Shown here piece after piece: positions 1 through 12,600 of a DNA stretch of 41,397 nucleotides. Positions within the stretch are counted from its first letter, which is position 1; each line of letters begins with the position of its first letter. A program made the position numbers and the translations under genes. Origin of the DNA: Phallusia fumigata (lineage: Eukaryota; Chordata; Ascidiacea; Phlebobranchia; Ascidiidae); NCBI GenBank assembly GCA_008931825.1, contig QXVZ01017090.1, positions 1 to 41,397 of the forward strand, read 5' to 3'. The notes below the pieces were generated by a model. That model made no database searches. It was not told the DNA's origin and saw only the letters and a program-made list of their open reading frames with translations.

Positions 1-36
1 TTGAAATCTATTTGCACAAGCAAAACAGTAACAAAC

Positions 37-1355
37 CTGCTATTCTGATGGACCCATCAGGGTTTTCCCGGATAGCCAAATTAGACTGACGGTTATCTTC
101 TGGTGCAAGAAGATCCTTCAGCTCTTCTTTATAAATCTATAAGCCCAAAAACTCATAATGATGTTTTACCCAAAATAGCACAACAGTTCTTTGCACTTTA
201 CCTCAACATAAGAAACCTTTATAAGAAACTCAAACTTAGAACGGCTTTCTATTCCATCAAATATATCATTAATGACTCTCGGAATAACTCCAACTGTATC
301 ATCTTGAGCAGTTGACTGTGACACACAATGAGCTGAACCCATTGAATAAGTTTTGCCACTTCCAGTTTGACCATATGCAAGTACTGTCCCATTGTATCCT
401 TAATGAAATCATGTTCAAAGTCACAAAAATGTAGTTACAATTTCATTTGCATAAAACACAAAACAGAGACTAGAATACATAAACAAACATTAAAAAGAAT
501 ATGTCTTTAATGAAAATACCTTTAAATATTCCATTGATTAAGGGGGCAACACTTGTCTTGTATACTATGCCCTGGCTTATTGATGAATCAAACACATAGT
601 CAAATGTAAATGCTTTGTTGCCATTGACAACAACCTGTAAATAAATTAAAAACATGCTCACAATCGTAATTACAGCCACCCCAGTCAGTCCTAAAAGAAT
701 GGTAGAGTTTTGAGGATTCTACAAAATTAGGGTGATTGCGTACTCTTGCACCAAATGAGGGTGACCAAGTATCATGAAAAAAAAAAACTAATTTGGCATG
801 CTTTTCAACCTGGCTCTTGGACCACAAAGTATTAAATGTGTTTTATAACTTAANTTGACAACAACCTGTAAATAAATTAAAAACTTGCTGGCAATGTTAA
901 TTACAGTCTCCTCAGTCAGTCCTAAAAGAATGGTAGAGTTTTGAGGATTCTATAAAATTAGGGTGATTGCGTACTCTTGCATCAGATGAGAATGACCAGT
1001 TATCATGAAAAAAAAAACTAATTTAGCATGCTTTTCAGCCTGGCTCTTTGACCAAAAAGTATTAAATGTGTTTTATAACTTAAATAACAGTTGTGAAGCA
1101 ACGTTTAGGAATACAATTTGAAAGATATTAAGTAGATAAAGCAGTCTGTCAGAGAGGAATACAAACATTTTTCAGGGTAAATTGTACAAAAATGCCTAGA
1201 ACAACTTTTTAATGGAGTAAATAAGGAACCTGTTGTGCTTCTTGGACGAATGTAAGGCATTCTTTTGCACCTTCGTTAAGTTCATGTTGAAGCAGTGGAC
1301 GAGTGCGCAGAGCAACTCGAACAGGAATTACTTTACCAGCTGAAAACTCCGACAT
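37..1355 (-). CDS. KIF4: Kinesin-4 family motor, N-terminal part of the motor domain (partial)
   Basis: Four coding exons are visible: 1355-1230 (42 codons from the ATG), 634-520, 398-202 and 136-37. Each has GT-AG borders and the phases join (0, 1, 0, 1). Together they give about 180 residues of a kinesin motor core. It opens with the PVRVALR..RPL strand, has FTFDYVF and VAPLI, then the P-loop [12 protein letters not shown] near residue 90, VGVIPRVI, and [10 protein letters not shown]. These motifs match KIF4 chromokinesins better than KIF27 or KIF7, which read [13 protein letters not shown] at the P-loop. Kinesin-4 proteins are plus-end microtubule motors acting on chromosome arms and the spindle midzone. 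A polypyrimidine tract and AG at 1386-1385 suggest a 5' UTR exon or trans-splice acceptor. The gene continues past the left edge. Intron 1 holds an assembly duplication (624-1083). Confidence 0.92.
624..1083. repeat. Direct duplication flanking single n at 854 (KIF4 intron 1)
   Basis: Bases 624-853 recur at 855-1083 with scattered substitutions and a one-base length difference. The copies include the last bases of KIF4 exon 2 and part of intron 1. The single n sits exactly at the join, as at every other n in the window. It reads as two alleles placed in tandem, not a biological repeat. Confidence 0.85.
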
Positions 1356-3630
1356 TACCTATGCAGCTATGCTGCTACCTTCTTCTGCAAAAAGTCATTG
1401 ACAATAAAACAACACCACGGTGTAAACAGTTTGGGTTTATTACACCTTGATACAATTACATCAGTTAGTTTTCGAGTGTTTTGTGCATAAACGGCATGTT
1501 TTTGGTTAGTAACAGCAAACCTTTCAAATCCATACCCCCAAAACAACGCAACGCAATTCGCGCTTCAAAAGTCGAGCCAAAATGTGCGTCATCAAATAAT
1601 CACTGGAGCGTAAATGAATTTTTTAGAGTGGGGAAGTATATTTGTTACTTTGTTTGTACAATAAGACTTTTGCTTTGATAATTCAAAAAACAATAAAGAA
1701 TACTTTTTAGCAAGGCATATTCAAATCGAACTCTTAACAAGACCGTGTTTTCCTAATTAACAAAAAGTTGTACAAACGTCAAAGACTTCAGGCATTTTTA
1801 TTCATCTGTATTACACCTTTACATCGTCATGGTGCCGAAAGGTTTATAAAATATTACTCTGGCGAATGTTTATTTTTAAACATAGACAAAACATGAAAAG
1901 TTTTTTTAGGGTGTGCGCTACATTAAGCTCATTATTGTATTTGCTGTTTTGTTGTCAATATTTTACTAGGCACAACGCGTAGTTATTACCAAAAGGCTAA
2001 ACCAATCACACAAAATGCGAAAATCAATGAAGTTACGTGTCACAAGGTATAATACGGAAAGATAGCCTACAATGCAAACTTTTGTTTACAAATAAAAATC
2101 GTTTCGCACAAACTGTACCAAACCGGGTCAGTTTGTAAAAACGTAAAATCGCCACAAAAGATTACCTATCGGCGAACAATATATATGTTCTCCTAACATC
2201 ACAGAAAACATGTGGTCTAAAAACATAGTAAAGTTATGGATCATAGTATGGGTGGGGAGCTAATTAACGAGGGTTGTGTTACTGACTTGTGGTATGCGGC
2301 GCTATCCACTCGCAATCACTCAAGCGCGACGCCAAAAGAGTTTACTTTGGCGGCGACCGAAAAAGTCGATCGACGGGCATTTCGCCGGACAATAGTTTTT
2401 TAGGTCGGGCGAGAAGCATAGTACTTCACGTGGCGAAACTTTTGCGGATGTTCACCCAAGTAATGACAGAAAAGCGGCCTGTGGAGTCTCACCGCCCAGA
2501 TTGACATTTGGCCGATAAATACGGCCTTGAAGGCTAAGCTACTGTATTCGTGTTGTGCTTGATAGGGAGCAATCATTAGAGCGATGTTTAACATTGGGGA
2601 GGGGCAGTTATCGCTTGGACAAACGCTGCTTTGTGAGACCTTCCCGTCTTGACTTACCCTGTGTGCACTGGGTTGGTTTGAAAAAAGAAGCGTCAGGCAC
2701 ATCATTGGAAACTGATATGTCATTTCTATGCGTAGATTACGACAGCAAGCCACAAAACATGAGGAATTTTTAGTAACATTTGTATTGGAGTTTGCTAAGC
2801 CAGTCGACATAAACTGATTTTTTCAGATTTTTGCAAGTAGTCGTAGTAGTTCGCTGATCTTCCACTGTGTCGCTATTGCTGCTGACACAAGGTAATTAAG
2901 TGCGGTTGGGTATAATCACTTGGGCTGCGCGACAAAGAACACGTTGCATTTAACGCCGGGCGACGATTAAAAGCGACTTGCTTCTGCGTGAGAGAAAATA
3001 CGCGTCAGCACCAAAATTTCTCGACCATTAGTAATCGCCGTAGGCACGTTTTAGCTGAGCTCTCTAACATCACGATTACTGGAAAAACAAACTGGCTGCC
3101 TTTGTTTTTAGCATTACGATAAGTTTCTTCCACTTTCTGTGGTTCAGCGAGGCAAAGCGTGAATAGCCCAGCTTGAATTGTGGTGATTGATTCATCACGA
3201 TTTCATTCATTTTGTCGGCAGTTTGTCATGCATGCATTCAGTGCCAATATTTATGCTTAAAGTTTCGGAAACAGAGCTGTTATAAAAACATCAACAGTAT
3301 GCAGAGTTGGTATAAACTAACTAATATGTATTTGCAAAAGCTAAGTTTGTAATTTGCAGAATTGTAAAGGAAAACTGTTTTGTTACATGGATATTACCTT
3401 CAGACATATTGAACTCGGATCTATATCAATTAAAACGTGACTATTTAAACAATCGTCGTAAAGAGTAACAGCAGGTAGGTGGAACTGAGAAATTCTTGAT
3501 GTTAATATGTCGTACACACGGTAGTTCAATCAATGTAGACCTTGTAGTATGACTTCTGAACAACGGTGTTGTTTTATTTGAGATTGTTTGAACCTCTTGC
3601 TAAAGTCTGCTTTAACCTGTGTACCAGAAA
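1356..3630. other. Intergenic region between divergent KIF4 and INF2
   Basis: The two genes are head to head across about 2.3 kb. I see no recognisable coding exon. Open frames at 2289-2504 (+) and 2400-2810 (-) overlap in a CpG-containing stretch (about 2280-2700) and resemble no family I know. The stretch 3611-3630 ends in a plausible splice acceptor (tgtgtaccag) three bases before the INF2 ATG. INF2 therefore probably has an upstream 5' UTR exon here or receives a spliced leader. Confidence 0.5.
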
Positions 3631-6600
3631 ATGCTCAAAAAGCGTTGGACGAGTATTGCTGCCCAGGCACAGCAGAAAGAGAAAACAGAGGCCGAGGAAA
3701 CTCTTTCCAACTTGGAGAACGCAGAACCAGAACTCTGCATCAAACTACTGCACTTTCCATCCGTGCAAAACTTTTCTGGTCTGAGAAGAAAAATTCAACA
3801 GTGTTCAGAAGAATGGATGTTGGTAGGCAATGTGCACTTGCATTCCATTACATTTGGAACATTGTTTTTGTAAGCATTGTCAAATGGAAAGTGCGCTATG
3901 CTTTGTCTAGGGTTTTTTGGACTTGGACGGTCTCGGTGTACTCTTTACTACCCTGGAAAGGCTTTCCAACGAAAAAGCTCGATCGTCAAAATCGTCGATA
4001 ATTGCATCCATGGAATTGCTCCACTGCGTCGGGTATGTTACCTTACTTNGTACTCTTTACTACCCTGGAAAGGCTTTCCAACGAAAAAGCTCGATCGTCA
4101 AAATCGTCGATAATTGCATCCATGGAATTGCTCCACTGCGTCGGGTATGTTACCTTACTTCGTATTGCGCCGTAGTTTGTCTAATTTGGTGCGTCAAATC
4201 CGTGATGAACTGTCTCTGCCTAATTAGGTGCGTCAAATCCGTGATGAACTCTCGTACGGGGCTGGACCACGTGATTTCAAAGAGCGATTACACTCGAATG
4301 CTTTCAGCTGGTATGTACTTTCGCCCAAAGTCTGCGGTACGACATGTCAAGCCTAGGTTTACGTTTCGCTATTTGTATTGCAGCCCTGGACAGCAGCAAT
4401 GTGATGGTAAAAAAGCAGGTGTTTGAACTGCTTGCTGCTATGTGTATTTACTCAGCCGATGGCAAAATGAGGGCAATCGACGCAATGGAACATTACAAGG
4501 TTCAGTTCAATCGGCCACGACGGTCGTCGCCCTACTAACCAATCCAACTGTTTGTTTATTTTGCAGCACACCAAATCGCAGAGGTACCGCTTCAGCCTGA
4601 CTGTGAATGAGTTGAAGGCTGCCGAAAATGTTCACTATCAAACCGCAATACTGTCCTTTGTGAACGCGGCCGTGCTTTCCACAGATTCACTTCATGACAG
4701 AATCCAACTGCGAAACGAATTTATTGGTGAGCAAGCGTAGGTTTAGAATTTGTGGCAACGTTAACAATACTGTTTTTGTTTTTCTGTTCAGGTCTTCAAA
4801 TCCTGGACACTATTTCCCAGCTTCGGTAAGTTTGTTAGTTAGTAAGTATTTAGTGGTTTGGCACAAAAGTGCGCATGGGGTATTTTTTGCGAAAGCTAAC
4901 AGTCAATGTCGTACCTATGTTGGGTTAGTTGTTAATGCACAACTAACGCTTCGATTGTTGACAGTCCGTCCCGGTGCTAGTGCACATGGAATAACTTATA
5001 GCACAGCAGGTTATAACTACTGCACTGCATTTGGTTAACAGTAACACTGCTTTCACTCAACCGCAGGGAAACTTCGCTCGTTTCCGAATTGTAAGTTGCA
5101 GCTCTGGCGTAAGCTCAGCAGCATTGTGTGTTAGATGTTGGCTTTTCACGGGTTCACCTAACCACACTAACGGCTATTCCACACAGCAATATATATATGC
5201 GTATCTAACTCCTATTACAAAGTACATTCGCATGTCCTTCACCAAACCCCTTCCTGTGTGCGTTGCTAGGCACGGCTTCACCCTTTGACTTTGAGTTGTC
5301 AACCAGGGCTATGTGTGTGTGACTTAAATGCTGCATGTCGGTGTATATGTTGCTTCCTGTGAATTTCTAACAACTATAGCATGCTTGTGCCGCACGCTTG
5401 TACAAACACTTGTCTTCGATTTAAGTTTTCAAGCATTGCATGTGTTAACTTTACCAACAATTATCATGTACATGTAGAATCAACAGGTTGATTGCTTGTT
5501 AAGTAATGGCAACGGATTTCCTCAAGAGTCAATTAGGTTTTCTACGCCTTGTATCTTTGGAAGCGACAATAAGTATTACTTATTGTCAACGCCGACATAA
5601 AACTAGAAATCAAACGGGTTTCATTACTTTTTAGAACCAAAGCGTTGCAGGACTCCAACATTTGGTAACAAAATTTTGTCCGTTTGCGCTGAACTTTTTT
5701 GCGCTTCTTGCCGTTTGAACCAAGTTGCAATTTCTGAAAAAAGTGAAATTGCAATACCTCGCGTTCTGTGCCAAAACGGGTTGTTTAAGCATATGGTTGC
5801 TTCATTGATATGTAAATAAGGTGAAGTGTTGCCGTTAACTGTTCATGTTCTATTTGCAACTGACAAGATTTTGGAAAAACTGAACATAGACGATCTGATT
5901 GAAGAAATGTAAATTCTCAAAATGAACTAAAACGATCTTATTTAATGCTTTTCTGCTCCAAATATGTCTGGCAGAAACTATATTGCAATTAGCATGCTCG
6001 TGTTGCTGTGATTTTGCCTGCGCTTGGTTTATTCGATGTTGCACGAAATCGCCAAACTTAGTAATCGTCGATTGTCACGAGATTTTACGTTATTCTCAGC
6101 CACAACGAGTCCGAGGATTTGTTAATTCAACTTGAAGTGTTCGAAGAACGCAAACTCATAGACGATGAAGAGATTGCCAGTTTAACAAACGCCTCTGGCA
6201 TTGACCTTAGCAACCACCAAGACGTGTTTTCAGCCGTCTTCAACAAAGTGCGTGGGTTGTTGTGAGTTATTTAGCACGAGGGAACTAATTTGCAACATTT
6301 TCATTCAGGTGTGCGCGGGGCCGCAGGGAAATCATCTTCTAGCGGTGCTTCAAAGCTTCCTACAGATCAATACGGAAGATCCGTTAGCGGACTCCATATG
6401 GGAGGCCGTGGAGGTACTGGTTCAAAAGGCAGTCGTTATAAAAACTGCAGAAGAAGGAAAGAAGTTGGCAAAAGGCCGAGAGAATTCGACGCGGCGTCCG
6501 TCTAAAAAGAACGCTAATGTCCAAACAGATGCAGTAATTATGCAGAAAAAAAATAGCATTCCGCAACCCCCTACAACCAGCACAATTCCTTTGTCAAGTG

Positions 6601-9600
6601 GTATACCACCTCCTCCCAGCAATAATAGCATTCCACCTCCACCACCACTTTTAGGAAGTAATCCCTCACCTCCGCCAACTAGCAGTATTCCACCACCTCC
6701 ACCTCCCCCTATGGGAAGCATCCCACCCCCACCCCCTTTAGGAGGAATCCCCCCACCACCTCCAATGGGGGGCATCCCTCCACCTCCCCCAATGGGGGGT
6801 ATCCCTCCACCCCCTCCAATGGGGGGCATCCCTCCACCTCCCCCAATGGGGGGTATCCCTCCACCTCCCCCGATGGGGGGCATTCCACCCCCTCCTCCAA
6901 TGGGGGGCATTCCAGCCCCGCCTCCAATGGGAGGTATTCCACCCCCGCCTCCAATGGGAGGTATTCCACCTCCTCCTCCAATGGGGGGTATTCCACCCCC
7001 TCCTCCAATGGGGGGTATTCCTCCGCCACCGGGGGGAATCGTTCCAGTGACAGCGAACATGTCTTACAGCACTCCTCCTGTCAGGCGCTCTGTGTCGGTA
7101 CCAAAACCCAGTTCGAAGCTGCGCAAATTTAACTGGCAAAAAATACCCAGCAACACGTTGCAAAAAAGGTAGAGTTTGTGTCACAAATAAAACGTGTCCC
7201 TTAAATCCAGACGCATGATATTACGTTTTTGCAGAAGTAACAGTGTTTGGGATTGTCTTGGCCAGGAAGGAGCTTCAGAAGTCGAACCGAATTACAAAGC
7301 AATTGAAGAGCTGTTTTCCCAGAAAGTAATTACCAAAGCACCTGCAAAGGAAACAAAGAAATCCGCACCAACGGAAGTAAGTATATTTCCATGTTGTTTT
7401 CATCTATGCTCATTGTGTTCACCTTAGAAAGTAGTTACTCTTTATTTGCCCACTGTGGAAAATATTGTTTGACTTGTTAGTTACACCAAACGTTTCATTT
7501 CTGCACCTAGGTAACCCTGGTGGATTCACGCCGCAGCCTCAATATCAATATTTTTCTTCGTCAATTTCGACTCAGTAACGATGCGATCGTGCAAGCTCTG
7601 AAGGAAGGAAACAGAGAAATTCTCAGTGAGGAAATGAATTATTTATTGATGGAAAGTGACGCCAGTTTGCCTGCGCTTTAAACTCAGACCAACACATTAG
7701 TGTCGATTAGGCGTTTTTTTAATTTTTTTAACCGTTCATAGCAAAATATAAATACCACATACAGGCATCTATGCGGATGTAGTATAACTTTTAATGGGTG
7801 CATTGTATGCCCTCTTTGTCATGCCGCACACGGTGGGTGAGCAATCTTTGTGGAATTTATTTCTTTGGCGTAAAACGCGTCTACGCAATGTGGGTGTGTC
7901 CGTGACCGCAAGTGAAGGCAACCGTGAACGATTTTCGCGCAGCCGAGGAGAAGTTACGCAACATGATGAAATTCCTGCCCGAGCAATCTGAAATCGAGAT
8001 GATTCGCGCCTTCACTGGGGATCCAGCAACGCTGGGCAACGTCGAGAAATATTTTCTTGCCTTGTCGCAAGTCACCAGCTATAAGCTTCGCATTGAAGCC
8101 TCCATATCTCGCGAGAGTTTTGAAGAGGAGATGTCGGACATCGAACCCACGATGCTCGACATCAGAACGGCGTGCAAAGGTCAGACTTTGCGACGACAAA
8201 TCCCATTTTATTCGAATCAGCGATAAGATGTTAAATTGTGATTTCTATCACTAAAACGAATCTGTTGTTCTCTACAACATTTAACGCGTTTAAACTCTTG
8301 CCCAAGTTTAAACGTCTTGTCCTTTAACAAGGCAATTTCTGTAAATGTATTTGCCTTTCTTGTAGCGTAAACTTAAACACGTCATGTTATCCAATTCTTC
8401 ACGGCATCAATATTTTATGCAGAAATTCGGTCCTGCAAAAAGCTGGAAGACTTTCTTTTGCTTATCCTCAAAACGGGCAACTTTATGAACTTTGGGGCAC
8501 ACTCGGGTGACGCGCAAGGGTTCAAAATTACATCTCTTCTTAAGGTAAGCCAAACTATCACGCATCAAAGTGGTGGGGGCCGTCGCGCAATACAATCCAA
8601 AAATTGAAAGGATTGACTGTTTCATGCGACGGCAAGAATCTAAACTAACATCGCACTGTAGTTCCCCTACGTCAGTGATGATAAATGTGCACCTGCGACA
8701 ATGAAGTACATTCATGACGCGCCCTAACATCAGCAGTGAATAGAAAAACGTATGCGTTGTGTTGAGCCCAAGCCTTGACATTTAATGGCAGCTGTCATTA
8801 AATGTCACAAAGCTTGATAGTTAGGTGGAAACTGTGCCGACAGCCAGGGAAATGCCACTCCTATTTGTGACTAACCAAGCAAGGGCAAACACCCTGCATG
8901 CAAATTGCAAATTTAAGTACACAGACTTGCTTAAACTTGCTGCCATCAATCGAAACTGTAGGTGTACACGAAAATGGACTGGTACAACGTGTTTACAAAG
9001 GCAACGTGTTTGCGCACCTTTAATAGTGAGGTTGAGAGCGTGCAATCAATTAACCTTACGCCTGGCTAATGTAGGTTTTTCATTTGCAGTTGGCTGAAAC
9101 CAAAGCAAACAAGCCGCGTATGACGTTGCTTCATTATGTGGTAATGGAAGCGGAGAAGAAACATCCCGAACTTCTCACCCTGCCTGAGGACCTAATCGGT
9201 GTCGAGAAATGCCAAAATGTGTCAGTCGACCAGATACAAAAGGACGTGAAGCGCCTAGCCGTCGTTATCGGCAAACTGCAACGTCAGGTAATTAGACCTT
9301 CGTTCAGTCCCAGCGTAATTTATTTCGATACCGACCACACTGTGTACTACACACCGTTAAAAATTTGGCTAAATTACGCCAAGTAAGATTTTGTCAATAT
9401 CATATTGTTTTTTTTTACTTAACGTCCGATCACTTAATGATGCATATTGCAAAGGACATTTGCCTTGTTTAGACTTTAAAGATCAAACCATTACCGATAG
9501 TCATGAGCGCGAACCACGGTTAAAGTTTATAGTGCAAAGTCGTGTAAATTTAATGTTAAATGTTCCCATAGACATGGCAAATTAAAGTTCAACTCGAATA

Positions 9601-12600
9601 GCATTAAAGTTGTGAATACTGTAACCTCGCATTATTAAATCGTTAAAGCTGGTTCTGGTGTAAATGTCACTTTGACATTTTAAAAACGTTCTTAGGTCGA
9701 TAAAGCGTCAGATGAGATAAAGAAGCAGTTTGGGGAATTTCTTGACAGCGCGGCGGAACGCGTCAAACTGCTCGAAGAAAATTTGGATGAAATTGACGTG
9801 CTACGAGTTGATTTGGCCAACTACCTTGTCGAGGACGAAAAGAAATTTAAATTGGAAGACGGAATCTCCACCTTTGCTAAATTTTCAAACCAGGTATGAC
9901 TTTTATCATCAGTCACATGACAATTCACAACCCTTAAATACCGATATATATCTTCTGAAAGAGAATTCTGGTTAGTTGTTTGTTCGGTAAATGCACGAAG
10001 CTTGTTTGAGGGGCAGTAAATCATCGCTCGCTTGTCGTAGCGTTCCCTAATTGCGTTTTGTCATCAGACAACATAGTAGACTGTTTGTTAACTCTTTTGA
10101 CCCGATCTTGTCAGCCACCGGGTCCGCCGCCTTTCTTGAAAAATGTTTGTCGCAGATCGTTGCGTTTTGTTTGAATGTGTAGCTCATAAACAAGGACTGC
10201 TTTGGTAACAGGTGGTTGTAGCCCCGCATTTTTGTGTGGCATAGACGAAGTGACCTTGATCGTAAAGGTCGTCTCTTGTGTATAGTAACCTGTTGAACTC
10301 TATCGAATGGTTCATTCACAACAAATCACTGCGCTGGCGCCAACCAAGCGTAGCTAAGAATGTATTTTGCTAAACAAGGAAATTCAATGAAATGAAAAAG
10401 AATGATAATTTTTTATTCGGCGATCAGTATTGTTGCAATACATTTTCAACTCGATGGTTTTAATGCAATCTTTGGAATTTAAGATCAAGAAAGCAATTAA
10501 GGAGAACAAGGAACGAGCCATTGCCGAGGAGAAGAAGAAAAAAAGAGAAGCCCAGGAGGCGGAAAGAATCAAAAGCGGGGCACCCAAGAGCAAAAGACAT
10601 GCTCCACCACCCGCCGAGGTACAAACGCCTCAATAGAGATCAGTAATCTGCAAAACATTCTTTGAGCATTACACACTGTTGGAAATCGTATTACTAAAGC
10701 CATTTATTGTAATCTTCTCAGGAACTATTGTGCAATACTAAACAAATTTCGTTTGTCGAAAAATACCATTTGTTAAATGTTACATCGTTATCTTTGCAGG
10801 AGAATATCATTGACAACTTGTTAAAAGACATTAGAAAAGGCTTTAACTTGAAGAAGTCTTCGTCGGACAATGCACCGGTTTCTCCAAAAAAGTACGCACA
10901 ACAAATGCATTGTGACTGTTAACATATGTGTGGCTTTCAAATATTGTTTGAATTGCAGAAGTCCCAAAACCGATGCATTACTCAAGATGAGTGCTTCAAA
11001 AGCGGTTAACAGCGATACCAATGAAAGTCAGGACAAACCACAAGTCTCCGAAGTTGACTCAGGGCAAAACCAACAGGCAATTGGCATAGATAAACCCTCG
11101 GCGGCTCAGGCTAATGCCGACAAACCAAAGGTCGCTGACAGTACATCAGCAATATCTCCCGAACAGTCGTTTGTTGACCAATCGCCTGACGCTGCAGTTA
11201 CAGCAAGGGTTAAAGCCAACCCCGTCGACTCGCCTGAAACACCAAACGCAAAGGACTCTGTCACTGAAAAGCCCACTCAAGTTGTTGATTCAATTTCGGT
11301 TCCCGAAGCGCCCAATGCTACAAACGTTTGTGCAGACAAGCCAGATAGCGCAACAACTGTCTCAGATCTTGTAAGGGTCCAAGCGGAATCAATCCATTCG
11401 AGTGACACGGAAACTGGCAGCTCGGTGAGTGATGACTTAACCGCCGAAGATGTTGGGCAACAAAATGACATAGGTCAGCACTTTAGGCCTATTGAAACGG
11501 CAGCGGCCAAGGCGGCTGGACTGGAGACGCCAGAAGACATAAATGAAAGTGAGAAACCCGAAACACAACCCGCAGATATTGCTCAAGGCTCTGAACAAGT
11601 GTTGTCGACCAATGACATCGGTCTTATTGTCGACGAAATGCTTGAATTTGAAACCACAACCAAGTCGAATGGAAAGATTACAAGACCAGTCACTTTGCCA
11701 GCGAGCAAAAACGACATTCCGACCGAATCGCCCACTGACGTTTCGCCCACTTTGAACAAAATCCTCACAGGTTTTAAGCCAAAACCAGATGTAGTCACTG
11801 CCGATGTCAACACTGCCTCCAACCCCCAACTACCGATCAATGGTTCTTCTGTAGATTCTCCTACGAAAAGTGATAAACCAAAGCCAGGTGAAGTCGAGGA
11901 TGTCCCACAAATAGCGGGTAGGTTGCTTTTGTATGAACTCAGGTTTGCTATTCCCAGACCACGCAACAAATAAGGCTGTCACGTTTCGGGGTTGAAGTTT
12001 CCCAAANNNNNNNNNNNNNNNNNNNNNNNNNNNNNNNNNNNNNNNNNNNNNNNNNNNNNNNNNNNNNNNNNNNNNNNNNNNNNNNNNNNNNNNNNNNNNN
12101 NNNNNNNNNNNNNNNNNNNNNNNNNNNNNNNNNNNNNNNNNNNNNNNNNNNNNNNNNNNNNNNNNNNNNNNNNNNNNNNNNNNNNNNNNNNNNNNNNNNN
12201 NNNNNNNNNNNNNNNNNNNNNNNNNNNNNNNNNNNNNNNNNNNNNNNNNNNNNNNNNNNNNNNNNNNNNNNNNNNNNNNNNNNNNNNNNNNNNNNNNNNN
12301 NNNNNNNNNNNNNNNNNNNNNNNNNNNNNNNNNNNNNNNNNNNNNNNNNNNNNNNNNNNNNNNNNNNNNNNNNNNNNNNNNNNNNNNNNNNNNNNNNNNN
12401 NNNNNNNNNNNNNNNNNNNNNNNNNNNNNNNNNNNNNNNNNNNNNNNNNNNNNNNNNNNNNNNNNNNNNNNNNNNNNNNNNNNNNNNNNNNNNNNNNNNN
12501 NNNNNNNNNNNNNNNNNNNNNNNNNNNNNNNNNNNNNNNNNNNNNNNNNNNNNNNNNNNNNNNNNNNNNNNNNNNNNNNNNNNNNNNNNNNNNNNNNNNN

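Noticed and set aside
2400..2810. 136-codon open frame on the minus strand upstream of INF2
   Set aside because: No family resemblance, no splice context, overlaps another open frame on the opposite strand; GC-richer intergenic DNA gives such frames by chance.
6201..6308. Extension of INF2 exon 8 upstream into an apparent ATG at 6201
   Set aside because: The correct exon 7 (6100-6247) reads through this DNA in another frame and matches the INF2 DID C-terminal region; exon 8 begins after the acceptor at 6308.
6422..7060. Long minus-strand frames rich in GGGG or repeated motifs opposite the INF2 FH1 region
   Set aside because: They are antisense shadows of the proline-coding minisatellite.
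7911..7942. Alternative exon 11 start in INF2 at the cgcaag acceptor near 7910
   Set aside because: It would add about ten residues (KATVNDFRA...) to FH2; the acceptor at 7942 gives [16 protein letters not shown], which aligns without insertion to other formins.
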